Shown here piece after piece: positions 1 through 8,675 of a DNA stretch of 64,000 nt; positions within the stretch are counted from its first letter, which is position 1; each line of letters opens with the position of its first letter. The notes under the pieces are model-generated. The model saw only the letters and a program-made list of their open reading frames with translations, searched no databases and was not told where the DNA came from. Source of the stretch: Spirochaetae bacterium HGW-Spirochaetae-1. Its GTDB lineage: Bacteria > Spirochaetota > UBA4802 > UBA5550. Made by a program: the position numbers and the translations under genes. The stretch is from the NCBI GenBank assembly GCA_002839375.1, contig PGXY01000008.1, positions 1 to 64,000 of the forward strand, read 5' to 3'.

Positions 1-109
1 CGAGAAAACGGCTTGATTTTTCAACACCGATGGAATTGTTTTTGAAGAAAGGTGTTGCACTTAATTGTTGAATCTAAGTAATCAAACTAATTTGAATTTT
101 AAATTTAGG

Positions 110-298
110 TCATTGACCGATTGATTCATGAATTTTCACTGCAGGGATTTCCGCTTCAACAAGGACACTGTTGGCCGGATACCTGAAGCTGTGAAAGGAA
201 ATACACCGTTCTTGCCGTTCCTCCTCGGTTATGCCGATCTTTTCAAGGGCCTTCAGGAATGGTTTTATTATTACGTTTTCGTTAGTTGGGTTTACCGG
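110..298 (-). pseudogene. Remnant of a tyrosine recombinase (integrase), C-terminal part only
   Basis: Read on the minus strand between two stop codons there are about 62 codons without a usable start. They contain KALEKIGITEEERQERCISF followed by HSFRY. This matches the style of the C-terminal catalytic part of phage-type tyrosine recombinases, where an HxxR motif is followed by a helix ending in a GH motif. The HxxR is still visible (H-S-F-R), but the expected final GH is replaced by GQ and a stop, so the nucleophile tyrosine is absent. The upstream sequence is broken by stops in every frame. The fragment lies 120 bases from the 3' end of a tRNA gene, the usual position of an integrase. I read it as the scar of a lost integrative element. 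Confidence 0.6.
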
Positions 299-416
299 TC
301 ATTTCTCTTTCTCCTCGTGGCACAAATTTTTGCTACATTTGTGCTACATTTGGGTATTTTAGAGAAACGCCAGTTGTCTGGTAGCTTCTATCTCCTGAAT
401 ATATCAGGAGTTGATG

Positions 417-488
417 AGCGGGTGACCGGAGTCGAACCGGCGACGTTCAGCTTGGGAAGCTGACATTCTACCACTGAATTACACCCGC
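417..488 (-). tRNA. tRNA-Gly (anticodon CCC)
   Basis: On the minus strand the 7-bp acceptor stem GCGGGTG pairs with CACCCGC. The anticodon stem TCAGC/GCTGA encloses the loop TTCCCAA, giving anticodon CCC. The T arm carries GGTTCGACTCC, and position 73 is T, as usual for bacterial glycine tRNAs. CCA is not encoded. A recombinase remnant lies just downstream of its 3' end. Confidence 0.95.
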
Positions 489-633
489 AAAACTTCGTAC
501 AGACTAAATATCAGCATCTTTTTTTCAAGACTTTTCCGAGGGGAAGGGGATATTTTTTATAAACAGAGTATGTCATTTTAATGATATGAGCATTCAAATG
601 ATCCATATATCATCGTTTTCAGCCGGTATCAGG

Positions 634-658
634 AGCATTTATCAGTGCTGATAATGCT
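634..658. promoter_or_regulatory. Near-perfect hairpin/dyad upstream of the TPR gene promoter
   Basis: AGCATT-TATCAG on the left pairs with CTGATA-ATGCT on the right, with one bulged T and a two-base turn. It directly abuts the -35 hexamer of the promoter at 658-686. A further partial copy (ATCAGTGC) lies at 684-691, over the -10 region, so an operator is possible. No regulator is known. Confidence 0.4.
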
Positions 659-686
659 TGACTGGAGCCGATAATAGCAATATATC
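658..686 (+). promoter_or_regulatory. Candidate sigma70 promoter for the TPR protein gene
   Basis: TTGACT (658-663), a 17-base spacer and TATATC (681-686). It would give a leader of about 90 bases before the start at 787. Confidence 0.45.
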
Positions 687-786
687 AGTGCAGCGGGTTA
701 AAAGTACGGATCTTTTTATTAACTAATTTCACCGCGCACTGTCTAAATAATGAAAAGTAAAATCCCTTTATAATATGTATCAAGAC

Positions 787-2724
787 ATGAAAAAACCGGT
801 CAAAAAATTGTTCATACCATGTATTACAGCCGTCCTTACGGTTGTTGTTTTCATGACCGGATCGGTCCATTCCCAGAATATTAATGAGCTGGATAATCGC
901 GCGCAGGAGCATTTTGATAAAAAAGAATTCAGCAGCGCCATAGCCCTGTGGCTCAACATCCTGGACATTGAGCCTGATAACGAAAAGATCCAGAACAAGA
1001 TTGAAATGATATATGAGCTCAAGCAGAGAAAGGATGTGGCCCTGCAGACGGCCAAGCTGAATTACCAGATTGCAAAAAAAATCCTGGATACCAATTACGA
1101 ACTGGGAAAGTCTAAAGCGAAAATTGCAATCAACAGCTATATTGAGGCTTACCGTATAGACCCCGAGGATCAGGAACTACAGGCGCTGAAGGACGACATG
1201 AGACGGCTTAATGACCAGATCTCTGCCGAGGAGGAGCGGCGGCGCCTGTCCAGAGAACTGCAGGAGAAAAACCTTCGTCTCAGGGCCATGGCCCAGCAGC
1301 ACATGGAGGAAAAGCAGTATGAGCAGGCTCTTAAAATATGGAATGATATACTCTCTTTTCTGCCCAGCGACGTAATCGCCATAGAGGGAAAGAGGACCTG
1401 CAGGCTGGCCATTGACAATAGGCTTAAGTTTGAGAAGATACAGCAGTTCATGGCGAAGGGGAAGGAGCTTTTTGCGGCGAAAGAGTTCAAGATGGCACAC
1501 CTGGAGTTTGTTCAGGTGCTGAGTCTTGACCCCGATAACCGTGATGCGAAAGAGTATATCACTGAAGTTAATGATGAGCTTGATAAGATAAGAAGGTTCG
1601 AGCAGCGGAAGCTTCAGGCCGAGGATTTTTATCAATCGGGGATACGAAATGTCGATGCGAATAATTTCGACCTGGCCCTTGAGGATTTTGAAAGCGCCCT
1701 GGCCCTTATAGAGGACTATAAGGATACAAAGCAGCGGATCGCCGGCATGGACAGGTTAAGAAAAGACTACCGGGAAAAGGAAAAGGAGCGCCGTCTTTTT
1801 ACCATCAACAAGGAATTTCAGGACGGGATACTGGCCTTTTCCGAAGGGAATTACCGTATAGCCATCTCCGCCTTCAGTAAAACACTCAGTCTTGACCCGG
1901 ACAATAAACCGGCAAAGGACTACCTCCAGAGAGCCCAGGATGCCCAGAGACAGCTGTCGGAGGAGGAGGTGGACCAGTTTTCTCCTTATTATGACATAGT
2001 CAATTCGCTGGTGATTTCAGGTAAGGGTCTGTATAATAAAGGCAAGTATTTTGAATCCCGGAAAAAGTGGGACCAGATATTGAAACTTTTTCCCAAGAAT
2101 AAAATTGCCACGGAATACATATTAAAATGCGACTTGAAACTGAGTCCTGATTCCTATAAAGAATTTTCATTGCGGATCATAAATGAAGGCAAAGATTCGC
2201 TGAAAAAGAAGAAGTTTCCCGATGCATTGAAAAAATTCGAGTTGATTAAATCAATCGATGCCAATTATCCTGGTATAAATCAGTATATAGCCGCGGCCCG
2301 TGGCGGTATGACCGCGGAAAAAGACAACCTGACCGTGGCGGATAAAAGAGAAGTTGAACGTCGTCTTCAGCTGGCGGGAACATATTACCAGAGGGGCGGC
2401 AGGGATAATTATGAGCAGGCCCTGGTTCAGTATCGCTGGATAACCCAGCGGGACCCGGAAAATGTCAAGGCCGTAATCGGGGCCAATAAAATTGAATCAA
2501 TGCTTCGCATTGAACCGGGACAGGGAGCGGCGGGGAAAAAACCCAGGCTTACGCCTGAACAGAATCAACTGGTTAAAAAATATTATTACAGTGGAATCAA
2601 TTATTATACCAGTAATAATTTCCAGAAGGCTATTGATGAGTGGCGTAAAGTCCTGGCCATTGATCCGACACATGTGAAGGCTAAAAATAATATCAGGAAA
2701 TCACTGGCATTTCTTGGAAGGTAA
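787..2724 (+). CDS. Secreted TPR-repeat protein
   Basis: 645 residues. The start at 787 gives a clean signal peptide (lysine-rich start, hydrophobic stretch to about residue 25, then SVHSQ); an ATG 12 bases upstream is possible but adds only four residues. Beyond it the protein is built of degenerate tetratricopeptide units with the recurring pattern A-hydrophobic-W-[QR]-x-[IV]-L-x-[IL]-x-P-x-[ND]. Examples are near residues 45-80, 180-215, 230-270, 340-390, 425-460 and at the very end (IDEWRKVLAIDPTHVKAKN). A charged coiled-coil-like stretch lies near 130-170. The role is presumably protein-protein interaction in the envelope. The next gene, a membrane phosphatase, starts three bases after the stop, so the two are probably translationally coupled and may work together. 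Confidence 0.85.
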   Translation: MKKPVKKLFIPCITAVLTVVVFMTGSVHSQNINELDNRAQEHFDKKEFSSAIALWLNILDIEPDNEKIQNKIEMIYELKQRKDVALQTAKLNYQIAKKILDTNYELGKSKAKIAINSYIEAYRIDPEDQELQALKDDMRRLNDQISAEEERRRLSRELQEKNLRLRAMAQQHMEEKQYEQALKIWNDILSFLPSDVIAIEGKRTCRLAIDNRLKFEKIQQFMAKGKELFAAKEFKMAHLEFVQVLSLDPDNRDAKEYITEVNDELDKIRRFEQRKLQAEDFYQSGIRNVDANNFDLALEDFESALALIEDYKDTKQRIAGMDRLRKDYREKEKERRLFTINKEFQDGILAFSEGNYRIAISAFSKTLSLDPDNKPAKDYLQRAQDAQRQLSEEEVDQFSPYYDIVNSLVISGKGLYNKGKYFESRKKWDQILKLFPKNKIATEYILKCDLKLSPDSYKEFSLRIINEGKDSLKKKKFPDALKKFELIKSIDANYPGINQYIAAARGGMTAEKDNLTVADKREVERRLQLAGTYYQRGGRDNYEQALVQYRWITQRDPENVKAVIGANKIESMLRIEPGQGAAGKKPRLTPEQNQLVKKYYYSGINYYTSNNFQKAIDEWRKVLAIDPTHVKAKNNIRKSLAFLGR

Positions 2725-2727
2725 TGG

Positions 2728-4314
2728 ATGAATAAAAAGGAAGCGGCAGACAGGGAGCAGGATAAAAAAGCAGAGCCGGAATCGGGCTCTCCGGAAACGA
2801 AACGGGAGAAGATCCGATTCGGCCTTCGCCTTAAATTCACCCTGGCTATAATATCCCTCGTTTCCATTATCCTCCTGACCATAACTGTCTTTTTTGTCTG
2901 GCGGGAAAGCAACCTGCTTTCCTCCCAGGTTTTTGAATCGATGCAGCGTGAAATGGTTCACCTGTCCAATACGGCCCAGGAATCAATAGGCATTGATGAA
3001 CTTGCCATTATAGCAGCTGTGAATGATCTCAAGAAAATCTCCTACCTGAAATACGCATTTGTCCTGAATGCGAAGGGACAGATCATACAGTATTTTGACC
3101 ACCGCGGAGAGCGCGCCATCGGGAGCCCCATTGAGGATAACGTAAACCGTTCTCTCAATACGAAAAGTGGAGAGACAAACGCAACCATCGTAAGCTACAA
3201 GGACCCACAGGAGAGGGGAGGTAAAATATATGATTTTGCCCGTCCCGTTCTGAACAAGTTCGACAAGAAGAATATCGGTTTTGTTGTTATAGGACTCTCG
3301 GACATTATCATACGGGAAGAGGTGGCCAGGGTCGTGAAGATTATCGCCCTCATTTCATTGTCTTTTCTTTTTCTGTCCATAATAGGCACCATTATTCTCG
3401 CCGGCATCATCATCAAACCGATCCAGAAGCTTTCATCAGGGGCCGCTGAGATCGGCCAGGGCAACCTGGATTACCGCATCGAGATCAGCAGTTCCGATGA
3501 ACTGGGGATGCTGGCCCGGGAATTCAATGTAATGACCGCTCAGATCAAAGAGGCGAAAAACAAGGAAATCGAATCCAGGATCATGGAAGAACAGCTCGAG
3601 ATGGCCAAGGATATCCAGGAGGGCCTCAATCCCATGGAATATTACAACAAGGGAGGGGTGCAATTAAAGGGATATACCAAGGCTGCCAAGGGGGTCGGCG
3701 GGGACTATTTCGATTATATCGATATTGATGAATTCCGCGTCGGGGCCCTCATAAGTGATGTTTCCGGTAAGGGGGTTCCCGCATCGCTTGTCATGGTTAT
3801 GATCCGTACTGTTTTTACTTCCTATATCACCCGGACAGATATTGACTGCGCCAGCGTGGTAAAGGCCATCAATGATTCGCTGAGCGCCGATTTCGCCATA
3901 GATAAATTTGCCACGCTGTTTTTCCTGATATACGACCGGAGGACCGGCGAGCTCTCCTTTTCTAATGCCGGTCACGGGCCTCTTTACTGTTACCGGGCAA
4001 ATCTTAATGCCGTTACTACGGCAAAACTCGACGGGGTTCCCATTGGCCTCATGGAGGATGTGGATTATACCCAGGCAAAGGTAAAACTCAATCCCGGGGA
4101 TATCGTTATCATGTTTACTGACGGTGTTACGGAGATGCGCAACGCCCAGAGAGAAGAATACGGACTGCACCGTGTTCAGAAGATGATTCTCGACAATCAC
4201 CATCTCAATGCTGAAGAGTTTGTTGAATTGCTGGTTAATGATATTGACGCATTCAGGGGGGATGTTCCGCCGCATGATGATACCACCATGCTTCTTATGA
4301 AAAGGGAAAGTTGA
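2728..4314 (+). CDS. Membrane-bound SpoIIE/PP2C-type serine phosphatase with HAMP domain
   Basis: 528 residues. A charged cytoplasmic N terminus is followed by a membrane helix near 35-57, an extracytoplasmic sensor region of about 130 residues, a second helix near 185-210, a HAMP domain (IIKPIQKLSSGAAEIGQGNL onward), a coiled coil, and a C-terminal SpoIIE phosphatase domain from about 300. Metal-binding motifs are visible: GGDYFD, SDVSGKGVPASL, NAGHGP, FTDGVTEMRN and HDDTTML. Such proteins dephosphorylate STAS-domain anti-sigma-factor antagonists in partner-switching pathways, and a STAS gene lies convergently 12 bases beyond its end. The GGAAGG ribosome site lies inside the end of the TPR gene. 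No RsbW-type kinase is seen in the window. Confidence 0.92.
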   Translation: MNKKEAADREQDKKAEPESGSPETKREKIRFGLRLKFTLAIISLVSIILLTITVFFVWRESNLLSSQVFESMQREMVHLSNTAQESIGIDELAIIAAVNDLKKISYLKYAFVLNAKGQIIQYFDHRGERAIGSPIEDNVNRSLNTKSGETNATIVSYKDPQERGGKIYDFARPVLNKFDKKNIGFVVIGLSDIIIREEVARVVKIIALISLSFLFLSIIGTIILAGIIIKPIQKLSSGAAEIGQGNLDYRIEISSSDELGMLAREFNVMTAQIKEAKNKEIESRIMEEQLEMAKDIQEGLNPMEYYNKGGVQLKGYTKAAKGVGGDYFDYIDIDEFRVGALISDVSGKGVPASLVMVMIRTVFTSYITRTDIDCASVVKAINDSLSADFAIDKFATLFFLIYDRRTGELSFSNAGHGPLYCYRANLNAVTTAKLDGVPIGLMEDVDYTQAKVKLNPGDIVIMFTDGVTEMRNAQREEYGLHRVQKMILDNHHLNAEEFVELLVNDIDAFRGDVPPHDDTTMLLMKRES

Positions 4315-4325
4315 TCAGCCAGTTG

Positions 4326-4649
4326 TTATAAAAGTTCGTCCTCGGTATCGTAGATTTTAAAGAATTTATCCAGTGTTGCCAGCTTGAGAATGTTGAGAAC
4401 GTCATCATGTATGTTCATCAAGGCGAATTTCCCATTGTGAGCCTTCATTTTTTTTTGTCCAGCCACCAGGGCCCCGATGCCCGAGGAATCCATGTAATTA
4501 ACATTGGCCATGTCCACAACCACGCTGGTAAATTTGCCGTCGGTGATGCTGAAAAGGGCTTTTTTTAATTCACTGACATTATAAAGATCCACTTCTCCAC
4601 TGACCAGGATGATTTTGTGTTCACCCAATTCTTTGAAAGAAATATCCAT
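4326..4649 (-). CDS. STAS-domain anti-sigma-factor antagonist
   Basis: 107 residues, the size of SpoIIAA/RsbV proteins. The conserved phosphorylation loop is intact (YMDSSGIGALV), so the serine pair that is phosphorylated by a kinase and restored by a PP2C phosphatase is present. The start at 4649 is preferred over a TTG three bases upstream because GGGGAGG sits five bases before it. The neighbouring SpoIIE phosphatase (2728-4314) is the obvious candidate partner. The gene has its own promoter at 4684-4712. Confidence 0.92.
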   Translation of the reverse strand: MDISFKELGEHKIILVSGEVDLYNVSELKKALFSITDGKFTSVVVDMANVNYMDSSGIGALVAGQKKMKAHNGKFALMNIHDDVLNILKLATLDKFFKIYDTEDELL

Positions 4650-4683
4650 CAAGTCCTCCCCTGTACATCTGCAAGAATCGAAT

Positions 4684-4712
4684 CTTATATGTTGAAACTA
4701 TCGGGCTGTCAA
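4684..4712 (-). promoter_or_regulatory. Sigma70-type promoter of the STAS gene
   Basis: On the minus strand: TTGACA (4712-4707), 17-base spacer, TATAAG (4689-4684). It lies 35 bases before the start codon. Confidence 0.7.
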
Positions 4713-4816
4713 CATTTATTTGGAAAAATTATGTCGTTTATGTCACATCTTAGTTAAGATTATAAAGTAGCGCCCATTTTGTAAAGCAGAAAAATATTCA
4801 ATTTGATCATAATCTT

Positions 4817-6187
4817 TCATTTATCAAGGAATAGTTTATCAATAAACTCAGAAAGATCAAGAAAATTATTTACTTCCTTCATTTCTACACAATGTTTTTG
4901 GTAAACCGAGGCAATGCTGTCACTCCAGTCCCAGAGATGTTTCCTGTCGGGATTGAGCCAGAAGATGTTGCGCGATCGTTCCTTTATTTTGATAAAGGAG
5001 TCCAGTCCGGGGTCCTGGTTGTTGTTGCGGGCATCGCCCAGCACGAGAACGGAGGTCTTTTTATTGAGGGCATCGCTGTAATTGCCAATGAACTGGTCGA
5101 AACAGCGGCCGTAATTACTGCCCCAGCCATAGGTGAAATCTGTATCGGCGAAGATGGAATTCATGGCCCGCTCCGGGTCCATCTCCCTGAAAAGGGGGGT
5201 GATTTCCACCAGGGTGCTGATAAAGGCGAAGGTGCGCACCTTGCTGAAGAGGCCCTGCAGCGTATGGGTCAGGAGCAGCATGAAGCGCGTATACTGGCTT
5301 ACGGAACCGGAAATATCGCAGAGGACGACGAGCTGGGGCCGGTCGATTTTCATGTTGCGGTTATATATCTTGAAGGGAATGCCGTCATACTGCAGGCTGC
5401 TGCGGAAGGTCCGCTTGATGTCAATACTGCCGTGCTTCATCTTCTTTTTTCGGAGAGATATCCTGTTTTTCAGTTTCTGGCCGAATCGCTTTATGAGTTC
5501 GCGCATTTCCCGTATTTCTGCCGGGGTAAGCTGGTAGATATACTTGTTGAAGAGATAATCCTCCCTCTCCTGGAGAGATGAGCCGATCTTTTTCTTGTCG
5601 AGGCGGTTTTTCATCATGCCCAGGAGCAATTGGTCGTAAAAATTATCCCTTTCTCCCTCGCCGAGACCCTCTTCGCCGTCACGGCGCGCCGGACTGCTAT
5701 AGGACTGTTGTACCGAACTCCGCGACTGGAAGAGCATCATCCCCATGCCGCCGCCGCCCGAATCGGACTCCATCAATTCATCGAGAAAAAGCGAGAGGAG
5801 CTCTTCGGCGGTTTTTTCGAAGATATCGTTTCGTGTCAGTTCATCGAGGAAGGAATCCATGCGTGATTCCAGGTCCCTTTTCTGTTCATCGGAAAGATCC
5901 TGCTCCCTGGTGTTATCAGCCTCGTCAAGAAAGGCTTCGAGGGAATCGCCTTTTTCAAAAAAACGGGTGAAGCATTCATCAAAAAGGGGAATATCCGTAT
6001 AGTCTTTTATGAGTGTTGTTTTCAGTGTCTGCCTGAAGATGTTTCTGTCTTCAATAACCGTGTGGGACAGGGAATTGAAAAGGGAGAGTATCTCATCGGT
6101 GGAAATACGGATATGGGCATCGCGAAGAACGTCGATGAAATCATAAAACCGTGATTGGATGGGAGGTGTGTTGATTTTTGCCGGCAT
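4817..6187 (-). CDS. VWA-domain protein of the CoxE/MoxR-associated type
   Basis: 456 residues. The N-terminal two thirds are helical and acidic. The C-terminal part is a von Willebrand A domain with a metal-ion adhesion motif (VLCDISGSVSQYT), followed by TYGWGSNYG and LVLGDARNN. These proteins pair with MoxR ATPases as a chaperone-like machine that matures or remodels protein complexes, for instance carbon monoxide dehydrogenase in other bacteria. The MoxR gene lies 11 bases upstream on the same strand. The client complex is not evident here. Two adjacent ATGs exist; 6187 has better spacing from AAAAGGGA. Confidence 0.85.
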   Translation of the reverse strand: MPAKINTPPIQSRFYDFIDVLRDAHIRISTDEILSLFNSLSHTVIEDRNIFRQTLKTTLIKDYTDIPLFDECFTRFFEKGDSLEAFLDEADNTREQDLSDEQKRDLESRMDSFLDELTRNDIFEKTAEELLSLFLDELMESDSGGGGMGMMLFQSRSSVQQSYSSPARRDGEEGLGEGERDNFYDQLLLGMMKNRLDKKKIGSSLQEREDYLFNKYIYQLTPAEIREMRELIKRFGQKLKNRISLRKKKMKHGSIDIKRTFRSSLQYDGIPFKIYNRNMKIDRPQLVVLCDISGSVSQYTRFMLLLTHTLQGLFSKVRTFAFISTLVEITPLFREMDPERAMNSIFADTDFTYGWGSNYGRCFDQFIGNYSDALNKKTSVLVLGDARNNNQDPGLDSFIKIKERSRNIFWLNPDRKHLWDWSDSIASVYQKHCVEMKEVNNFLDLSEFIDKLFLDK

Positions 6188-6198
6188 CATGGTCCCTT

Positions 6199-7107
6199 TT
6201 AATGGACAAAGATTTCCCTGGCATGCTTTTTGACCAGTTCTATGTCCTTTTCATATTTCAGGATGCAGTTCAGCGTAGTCACGGCTATATCATGATCCAG
6301 GTGTTCATAGCCCAGGAGTACCAGGGCCCTGGCCCAGTCCAGTGTTTCGCTTATGCTGGGTTCCTTTTTGAGCTGAAGCTCCCGGATTTTATGCACGGCC
6401 CGGACAACATCGTTGATCATGGTATTGCCGCATTCCGGGACTTTCAGCGAAACGATCCGCTCCTCCAGGTCACGGCTGGGATAATCTATGTAAAGGTGCA
6501 GGCACCGCCGCTTCAGCGCGTCGGACATTTCCCTGGCGCTGTTGGAAGTGAGTATTACAAAGGGTTTTTTCTTTGCTACGATGGTGCCGATTTCCGGAAT
6601 ACTCACCTGGAAATCCGAGAGTACCTCCAGCAGGAAGGCCTCGAATTCCGAGTCGCTTTTATCTATTTCGTCAATGAGCAGTACGCTCTGTTTCTCGCTG
6701 GTAATGGCCTTGAGAATGGGCCGGGGTATAAGAAATTTTTCTGAAAAGAACACGTCTTCTTCGGAGGATAGTCGGTTGACTGCCTCGGTCAGGGTTTTTT
6801 CATCCTGCAGCAGGGCCGAGAGTTTGTCTTTCAGAATCTGCGTATACAGGAGCTGCTTGGCATATTCCCACTCGTACAGGGCCTTGGCCTCATCGAGTCC
6901 TTCGTAGCACTGCATGCGGATCAGGTCCAGGTTCAGCGCCGAGGCCACGCATTTGCCCAGTTCCGTTTTCCCCACACCGGCGGGGCCTTCCACCAGGACA
7001 GGTTTTTCCATCATGAGGGCCAGGTACACCGTGGTGGCTATTTCCTTGGAGGAAATGTATCGTTCCTTCGCGAGAGATTCTATGGTGTGTTCAATACTTT
7101 TAAACAT
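6199..7107 (-). CDS. MoxR-family AAA+ ATPase
   Basis: 302 residues from the ATG at 7107, which gives the family-typical beginning MFKSIEHTIESL; TTG and ATG codons further upstream are less likely. The Walker A motif is GPAGVGKTE, Walker B is LLIDEIDKS, and sensor 1 is ILTSNSAREMSDAL with the arginine finger region KRRCLHLYIDYP. With the VWA protein directly downstream it forms the classical MoxR/VWA module. Its partner is inferred from adjacency. Confidence 0.92.
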   Translation of the reverse strand: MFKSIEHTIESLAKERYISSKEIATTVYLALMMEKPVLVEGPAGVGKTELGKCVASALNLDLIRMQCYEGLDEAKALYEWEYAKQLLYTQILKDKLSALLQDEKTLTEAVNRLSSEEDVFFSEKFLIPRPILKAITSEKQSVLLIDEIDKSDSEFEAFLLEVLSDFQVSIPEIGTIVAKKKPFVILTSNSAREMSDALKRRCLHLYIDYPSRDLEERIVSLKVPECGNTMINDVVRAVHKIRELQLKKEPSISETLDWARALVLLGYEHLDHDIAVTTLNCILKYEKDIELVKKHAREIFVH

Positions 7108-7220
7108 GACTGTTACCATCCGGGGAATCAAGAGTACGTTTATTCAGCCAGGGAATCGGACTCCCATATGAACATTGCATAAGAGTATGTATATTTTGCA
7201 AGGAATTAATTGTAAATCAG

Positions 7221-7255
7221 GGGGTCAGAGCCCTGGAAGGGGATTGGGGGTCAGA
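7221..7255. repeat. Short GGGGTCAGA repeat element, two copies
   Basis: GGGGTCAGAGCCC occurs at 7221-7233 and GGGGGTCAGA at 7246-7255. The inverse complement GGGGCTCTGACCCC occurs again at 46309-46322. This looks like the core of a REP-type intergenic element. No transposase is nearby. Confidence 0.4.
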
Positions 7256-7371
7256 AATTACTTGCAGTGTGCTCGGCTATAGTGCTTAACTGTTTCAGGC
7301 TGCCATGTAGAAAAAGAAAAATTCAGGAGATTTGTGCTGATCACATCAATTGAAAACATATATTCGGAACA

Positions 7372-7390
7372 GGGGACCTCCACGGCCCCC
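7372..7390. terminator. Hairpin terminator between the MoxR region and the acyl-CoA-dehydrogenase-like gene
   Basis: GGGGACC pairs with GGCCCCC (one wobble) around a five-base loop and is followed on the plus strand by TTTATTTTTT. It lies directly after the stop of the minus-strand gene ending at 7392 and may work in both directions. The rest of 7108-7371 holds only the GGGGTCAGA repeats. Confidence 0.5.
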
Positions 7391-7391
7391 T

Positions 7392-8366
7392 TTATTTTTT
7401 CCCCGCCATGGATAGGACAAAATCCAGGTCCCGGAAACGCAGCCCCATGTCTTCAGGCATGGAATCCCCGACAGCGGCGCCCCGGTCTTTCAGTTTCGTG
7501 ATGAACGCCAGTACGGCGCCGAAGCTGCTGTAATCCGGTTCAAGCCGGTCGCCCTTAAGGGCCTTTGCAATCAGTTCATTGTTATTCCCAATCATCGTCG
7601 TCAGTATTTCTTCCACGGCAGCCTGCTCATTACGGTTTCCGGCAGCGGCGCCCGTGAGGATAGCCATGTCCTGGTCCAGGCCCAGGGCAAAGGCCGCATA
7701 AGCTTCCATTATCAGGGCGCGCTCCACGACACCCCATACCTTGATGTTTTTTCGTATGACCGGCGGCGCCATGGGTATGACCAGTCCCGGCGGAAGCACT
7801 TTCTCGCGCAGGATGAGGCGGCCGTGGGTCGTCGTATCGAGGTATCCCAGGTCCAGGTTCTCCATCTCTCCCGTTGATATTTCCGGGGAGGGGATGAAGA
7901 CGAGGCGCGATATTTTTTCCTCGCCGCGATGGCGTGCCGTGAGAAGAATGAAGTCGGCGTTCATACCGGCCGTTATGTATTTTTTTACGCCCGAGATAAC
8001 AATGGAATCGCATTTTTCCGCAATGGTCACCGGTTCATGGCCTGCCTCGGAATGGGCCAGGGCCCCGAGAGCGGCTTTTTTATCTCCGCCGATGATGGAC
8101 AAAATCGACGGGGACTGCACCGGCACTTCTTTTACGGCCCGCAGCAGGGACTGTATCAGTGTGGCCTGTACGATCCAGAGCAGGGCCAGGCCCATATCAC
8201 CGCCATGGCGGGCCAGGAGGAGGGAGGGGCGAAGGTTATCGTATATATCGATTTGAGGGGGATACAGGGCAGCCGCGCGCTGCCAGGCAATTTTCTGTTC
8301 CGCCGGATTTTTGTATCGCGCAATGTAGCTTTTTTTTATTTCTGCTAAATATGATTTCATTGTCAT
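7392..8366 (-). CDS. Divergent acyl-CoA-dehydrogenase-like protein
   Basis: 324 residues from the ATG at 8366. An in-frame ATG at 8408 lies inside the -10 box of the promoter and is excluded. The middle part resembles the beta domain of acyl-CoA dehydrogenases: LAHSEAGHEPVTI takes the place of the usual LTEPxAGSD, and GVKKYITAGMNADFILLTAR that of the GxKxxITNG segment. The C-terminal helices are also compatible. The protein is about 60 residues shorter than usual, and I cannot find the catalytic glutamate segment, so it may be non-catalytic or act on an unusual substrate. No electron-transfer flavoprotein genes are adjacent. Confidence 0.6.
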   Translation of the reverse strand: MTMKSYLAEIKKSYIARYKNPAEQKIAWQRAAALYPPQIDIYDNLRPSLLLARHGGDMGLALLWIVQATLIQSLLRAVKEVPVQSPSILSIIGGDKKAALGALAHSEAGHEPVTIAEKCDSIVISGVKKYITAGMNADFILLTARHRGEEKISRLVFIPSPEISTGEMENLDLGYLDTTTHGRLILREKVLPPGLVIPMAPPVIRKNIKVWGVVERALIMEAYAAFALGLDQDMAILTGAAAGNRNEQAAVEEILTTMIGNNNELIAKALKGDRLEPDYSSFGAVLAFITKLKDRGAAVGDSMPEDMGLRFRDLDFVLSMAGKK

Positions 8367-8406
8367 GCACCGTCCGGGATAAGTCTTGTGCCGCTGTAAT
8401 ATCCTC

Positions 8407-8434
8407 ATGATACTTTTGTTTTTTTGGCTGTCAA
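8407..8434 (-). promoter_or_regulatory. Sigma70-type promoter of the acyl-CoA-dehydrogenase-like gene
   Basis: On the minus strand: TTGACA (8434-8429), 16-base spacer, TATCAT (8412-8407). Confidence 0.6.
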
Positions 8435-8532
8435 TGCAAATGTAGGGGACACAAATAACCGGTGAGAAAAAGGGCGGTAATCAAGGTATGGCGGGGAGTA
8501 ACTGTAGTTGGTAATAATAGCCATAAAAAACC

Positions 8533-8579
8533 AACCGGACGGTTTCTTGATTGACAGAATCTATAAGCTGTTCTATAGT
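8533..8579 (+). promoter_or_regulatory. Strong promoter of the first CocE-type hydrolase, with upstream dyad
   Basis: TTGACA (8551-8556), exactly 17 bases, TATAGT (8574-8579). Just upstream lies the dyad AACCG-GA-CGGTT (8533-8544), a plausible regulator site. The leader to the start at 8676 is about 90 bases. Confidence 0.75.
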
Positions 8580-8675
8580 GCAGCATGTAGTTTTTACATT
8601 TATTTTTAAAGCAGCAATCAAGCCAGACAACAAAGATACCGCGGCACACTTCAATGCGGCAGTGGGGGTATATCT

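Noticed and set aside
22-57. CAACACC/GGTGTTG inverted repeat at the left edge
   Set aside because: Only 7 bp with a 22-base loop in A/T-rich sequence; could be chance, and the left side is cut off by the window.
128-463. 111-residue plus-strand reading frame over the tRNA region
   Set aside because: It runs through the tRNA-Gly gene and opposite the recombinase remnant; the protein has no family-like pattern.
490-540. Promoter for the tRNA-Gly gene
   Set aside because: TTGAAA is present on the minus strand but no -10 with proper spacing could be settled.
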